This document shows, piece by piece, positions 62,372-64,000 of a stretch of DNA of 64,000 nt. Source of the stretch: Mangrovicoccus sp049603835 (GTDB lineage: Bacteria > Pseudomonadota > Alphaproteobacteria > Rhodobacterales > Rhodobacteraceae); NCBI GenBank assembly GCA_049603835.1, contig JBMYSZ010000011.1, positions 1 to 64,000 on the forward strand. The letters are read 5' to 3'. Numbering within the stretch: position 1 is the stretch's first letter; the number at the start of each line of letters is the position of its first letter. Below the pieces are notes generated by a model, which was given only the letters and a program-made list of their open reading frames with translations, had not been told where the DNA came from and ran no database searches. A program made the position numbers and the translations under genes.

Positions 62372-63322
62372 ATGACCAAGCCGAAAATGAGTCTGTATCT
62401 CGCCGCGCCGCGAGGGTTTTGCGCGGGCGTAGATAGGGCGATCAAAATCGTGGAAATGGCCTTGGAGAAGTGGGGAGCTCCGGTCTATGTCCGCCATGAG
62501 ATTGTCCATAATAAATATGTCGTAGACGGGTTGCGTTCCGCAGGCGCAATTTTCGTCGAAGACTTAGAAGACTGCCCAGATGATCGCCCGGTCATCTTTT
62601 CGGCCCATGGTGTGCCTAAATCTGTCCCAGCAGAAGCATCCCGGCGCAATATGCTCTATGTGGATGCGACTTGTCCTTTGGTCAGTAAAGTCCATATCGA
62701 GGCAGAACGGCATTTCGAAGCTGGGTTGCAGATTGTCATGATCGGCCATGCTGGGCATCCAGAAACCATTGGCACAATGGGTCAATTGCCAGAGGGCGAA
62801 GTGCTATTGGTGCAAAAGCCAGAGGATGTGGCGGCGTTATCGCCGCGGGATCCCGCGAAATTGGCCTATGTCACCCAGACCACTCTATCGGTAGATGACA
62901 CAACGGAAATTGTGGCGGCTTTGACCGCCACCTTCCCGCAGATTGTCGGCCCCCATAAAGAAGATATCTGCTACGCCACCACTAATCGTCAGGCCGCTGT
63001 CAAAGCTGTCGCGCCGAATGTGCAGGCGCTTTTGGTGGTTGGGGCGCCAAATTCCTCTAATTCCAAACGCTTAGTCGATGTGGCGCGGAAAGCAGGCTGC
63101 GATTATGCTCAGCTAGTCCAACGCGCCGATGAAATTGATTGGCGGGCTTTGGATGGGGCACAGGCGGTGGGCATCACTGCCGGGGCTTCGGCGCCCGAGG
63201 TTCTGGTCAATGAGGTGGTCGATGCCTTCCGCGAGCGGTTCTCAGTTTCGCTGGAAATGGTGGAAACCGCTGTGGAAGATGTAGAATTCAAAGTCCCCCG
63301 TGTTTTGCGGGTGCCAGCATGA
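62372..63322 (+). CDS. ispH: 4-hydroxy-3-methylbut-2-enyl diphosphate reductase
   Basis: A 316-residue iron-sulfur enzyme, last in the MEP pathway, making isopentenyl and dimethylallyl diphosphate. The cluster-binding cysteines are Cys17 (APRGFCAGVDRA), Cys101 (DATCPLVSKVH) and Cys200 (DICYATTNRQ). The substrate-binding histidines are in RHEIVHN, FSAHGVPK and GHAGHPE. The length is normal. The stop overlaps the start of the DUF3429 gene by four bases. Confidence 0.97.
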   Translation: MTKPKMSLYLAAPRGFCAGVDRAIKIVEMALEKWGAPVYVRHEIVHNKYVVDGLRSAGAIFVEDLEDCPDDRPVIFSAHGVPKSVPAEASRRNMLYVDATCPLVSKVHIEAERHFEAGLQIVMIGHAGHPETIGTMGQLPEGEVLLVQKPEDVAALSPRDPAKLAYVTQTTLSVDDTTEIVAALTATFPQIVGPHKEDICYATTNRQAAVKAVAPNVQALLVVGAPNSSNSKRLVDVARKAGCDYAQLVQRADEIDWRALDGAQAVGITAGASAPEVLVNEVVDAFRERFSVSLEMVETAVEDVEFKVPRVLRVPA

Positions 63323-63792
63323 AGGATACGTGCCCGCCGCTGGCAAAAATTCCCAAATCCGCGCTTTATCTGGGCCTTGCCGGGGTGCTTCCCTTTATCT
63401 GGGGCGTGGCGACGGAATTACTGCCGCCGCTTTATGATCTGGGGCTCGGCACGCTTGGGCCGCGTTTTGTCGGCCAATATGTGCAGGTTGCCTATGGAAC
63501 GGTGATTTTAGCCTTTATGTCCGGGGTGTTATGGGGCTTTGCCACCCGAACCGAAGGCCAGGCAGCGGCGGCGGGCTATGGGCTGTCGACCCTTCCGGCG
63601 CTTTGGGCGTTTTTCTTTGTGGGCGGCGGCGCGGATCGCGCGGCGGGCTTTTTGATCGCAGGTTATCTCGGCCTATTGGGGCTGGATTATTTGTTTTGGC
63701 GCTATGGGTTGACCCCTGAATGGTGGATGCAATTGCGCAATCTTTTGACGCTTTTGGTAGTGGGCTGTTTGACCTTGGGGCTCTTGCTGTGA
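63319..63792 (+). CDS. DUF3429 membrane protein
   Basis: A 157-residue membrane protein of the DUF3429 type, with four to five hydrophobic helices. Recognisable segments are IPKSALYLGLAGVLPFIWGV, AYGTVILAFMSGVLWGFA, and RYGLTPEWWMQLRNLLTLLVVGCL. No function is known. Its ATG overlaps the ispH stop and its stop overlaps the next start (GTGA), so the three genes are translated as one unit. Confidence 0.85.
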   Translation: MKDTCPPLAKIPKSALYLGLAGVLPFIWGVATELLPPLYDLGLGTLGPRFVGQYVQVAYGTVILAFMSGVLWGFATRTEGQAAAAGYGLSTLPALWAFFFVGGGADRAAGFLIAGYLGLLGLDYLFWRYGLTPEWWMQLRNLLTLLVVGCLTLGLLL

Positions 63793-64000
63793 CGGCGGAT
63801 CCGGCGACCCTGTCAGTCTATGACAATGGTGCGCAGGAATATGGCGAGCGGTTTAAAAAATATCACAAAAGCGATGGGTTAGAGCGGTTTATCGCCCGAC
63901 TTCCCGCCGGTGGCACCACATTGGATCTGGGATGTGGCGTCGGGGCATCGGCGGCTCGCATGCGCCAGGCGGGTCTACGTGTTTCGGCGCTTGACGCCTC
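63789..64000 (+). CDS. Class I SAM-dependent methyltransferase, 3' end outside window
   Basis: The first 70 residues of a methyltransferase. The frame starts at GTG 63789, overlapping the DUF3429 stop by four bases, and is open to the window end. It reads MTADPATLSVYDNGAQEYGE, then the SAM-binding loop LDLGCGVGASAARMRQAG and the following strand VSALDAS, which are the first two motifs of class I enzymes. The substrate cannot be told from this part. Confidence 0.85.
   Translation, partial: MTADPATLSVYDNGAQEYGERFKKYHKSDGLERFIARLPAGGTTLDLGCGVGASAARMRQAGLRVSALDA

Overview
The window reads as chromosome of an alphaproteobacterium of the Rhodobacteraceae (Roseobacter-like). The housekeeping order rpoZ-rel-DUF2062-pdxJ-acpS-lepB-rnc-era-DUF1491-recO, the hemD-Mic60-hemY group beside tsaD-gpsA, and a VPLPA-type surface-sorting tail all point there. 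No species can be named from the sequence alone.

Layout. 1-604: right end of an IS3-family element. 846-1367: a GNAT acetyltransferase. 1368-1847: a long leader with a 22-bp perfect palindrome and a terminator-like hairpin. 1848-26402: one uninterrupted gene for a protein of about 8184 residues. Its first 4580 residues are eight seven-bladed beta-propellers (56 blades by hand count), the first seven each followed by a cadherin-like module. The rest holds PKD, VCBS/Ig-like, C-type lectin, cadherin, Calx-beta and CARDB-like modules, and it ends in a dockerin. 26432-27016: a small secreted protein with a cohesin-like fold pattern and a VPLPA-CTERM sorting tail. The pair looks like a two-gene cell-surface system in which the small anchored cohesin holds the giant dockerin-tagged adhesin.

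27312-31898: a tightly overlapping seven-gene stressosome operon (globin-STAS RsbR, RsbS, RsbT, RsbX) that leads into a two-component module instead of a sigma-factor switch. The first histidine kinase carries an RsbU-N-like domain, the expected docking site for RsbT. 31930-35503: a quinate/shikimate catabolic cluster (3-dehydroshikimate dehydratase, quinate/shikimate dehydrogenase, TetR regulator). 35688-38537: an ammonium transporter fused to poly-HAMP and a chemoreceptor signalling domain.

38667-64000 is core genome: tRNA-Thr(CGT), hemY, alphaproteobacterial Mic60 and hemD on the minus strand; tsaD, gpsA, YciI-like, EVE and DUF1761 on the plus strand; DUF808 and ahcY; an FkbM methyltransferase; several small enzymes and secreted proteins; the recO-to-rpoZ minus-strand block; then NYN nuclease, ispH, DUF3429 and the start of a SAM methyltransferase. 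Start sites were chosen from ribosome-binding sites and usual family starts, so several genes are shorter than the longest possible reading frame.
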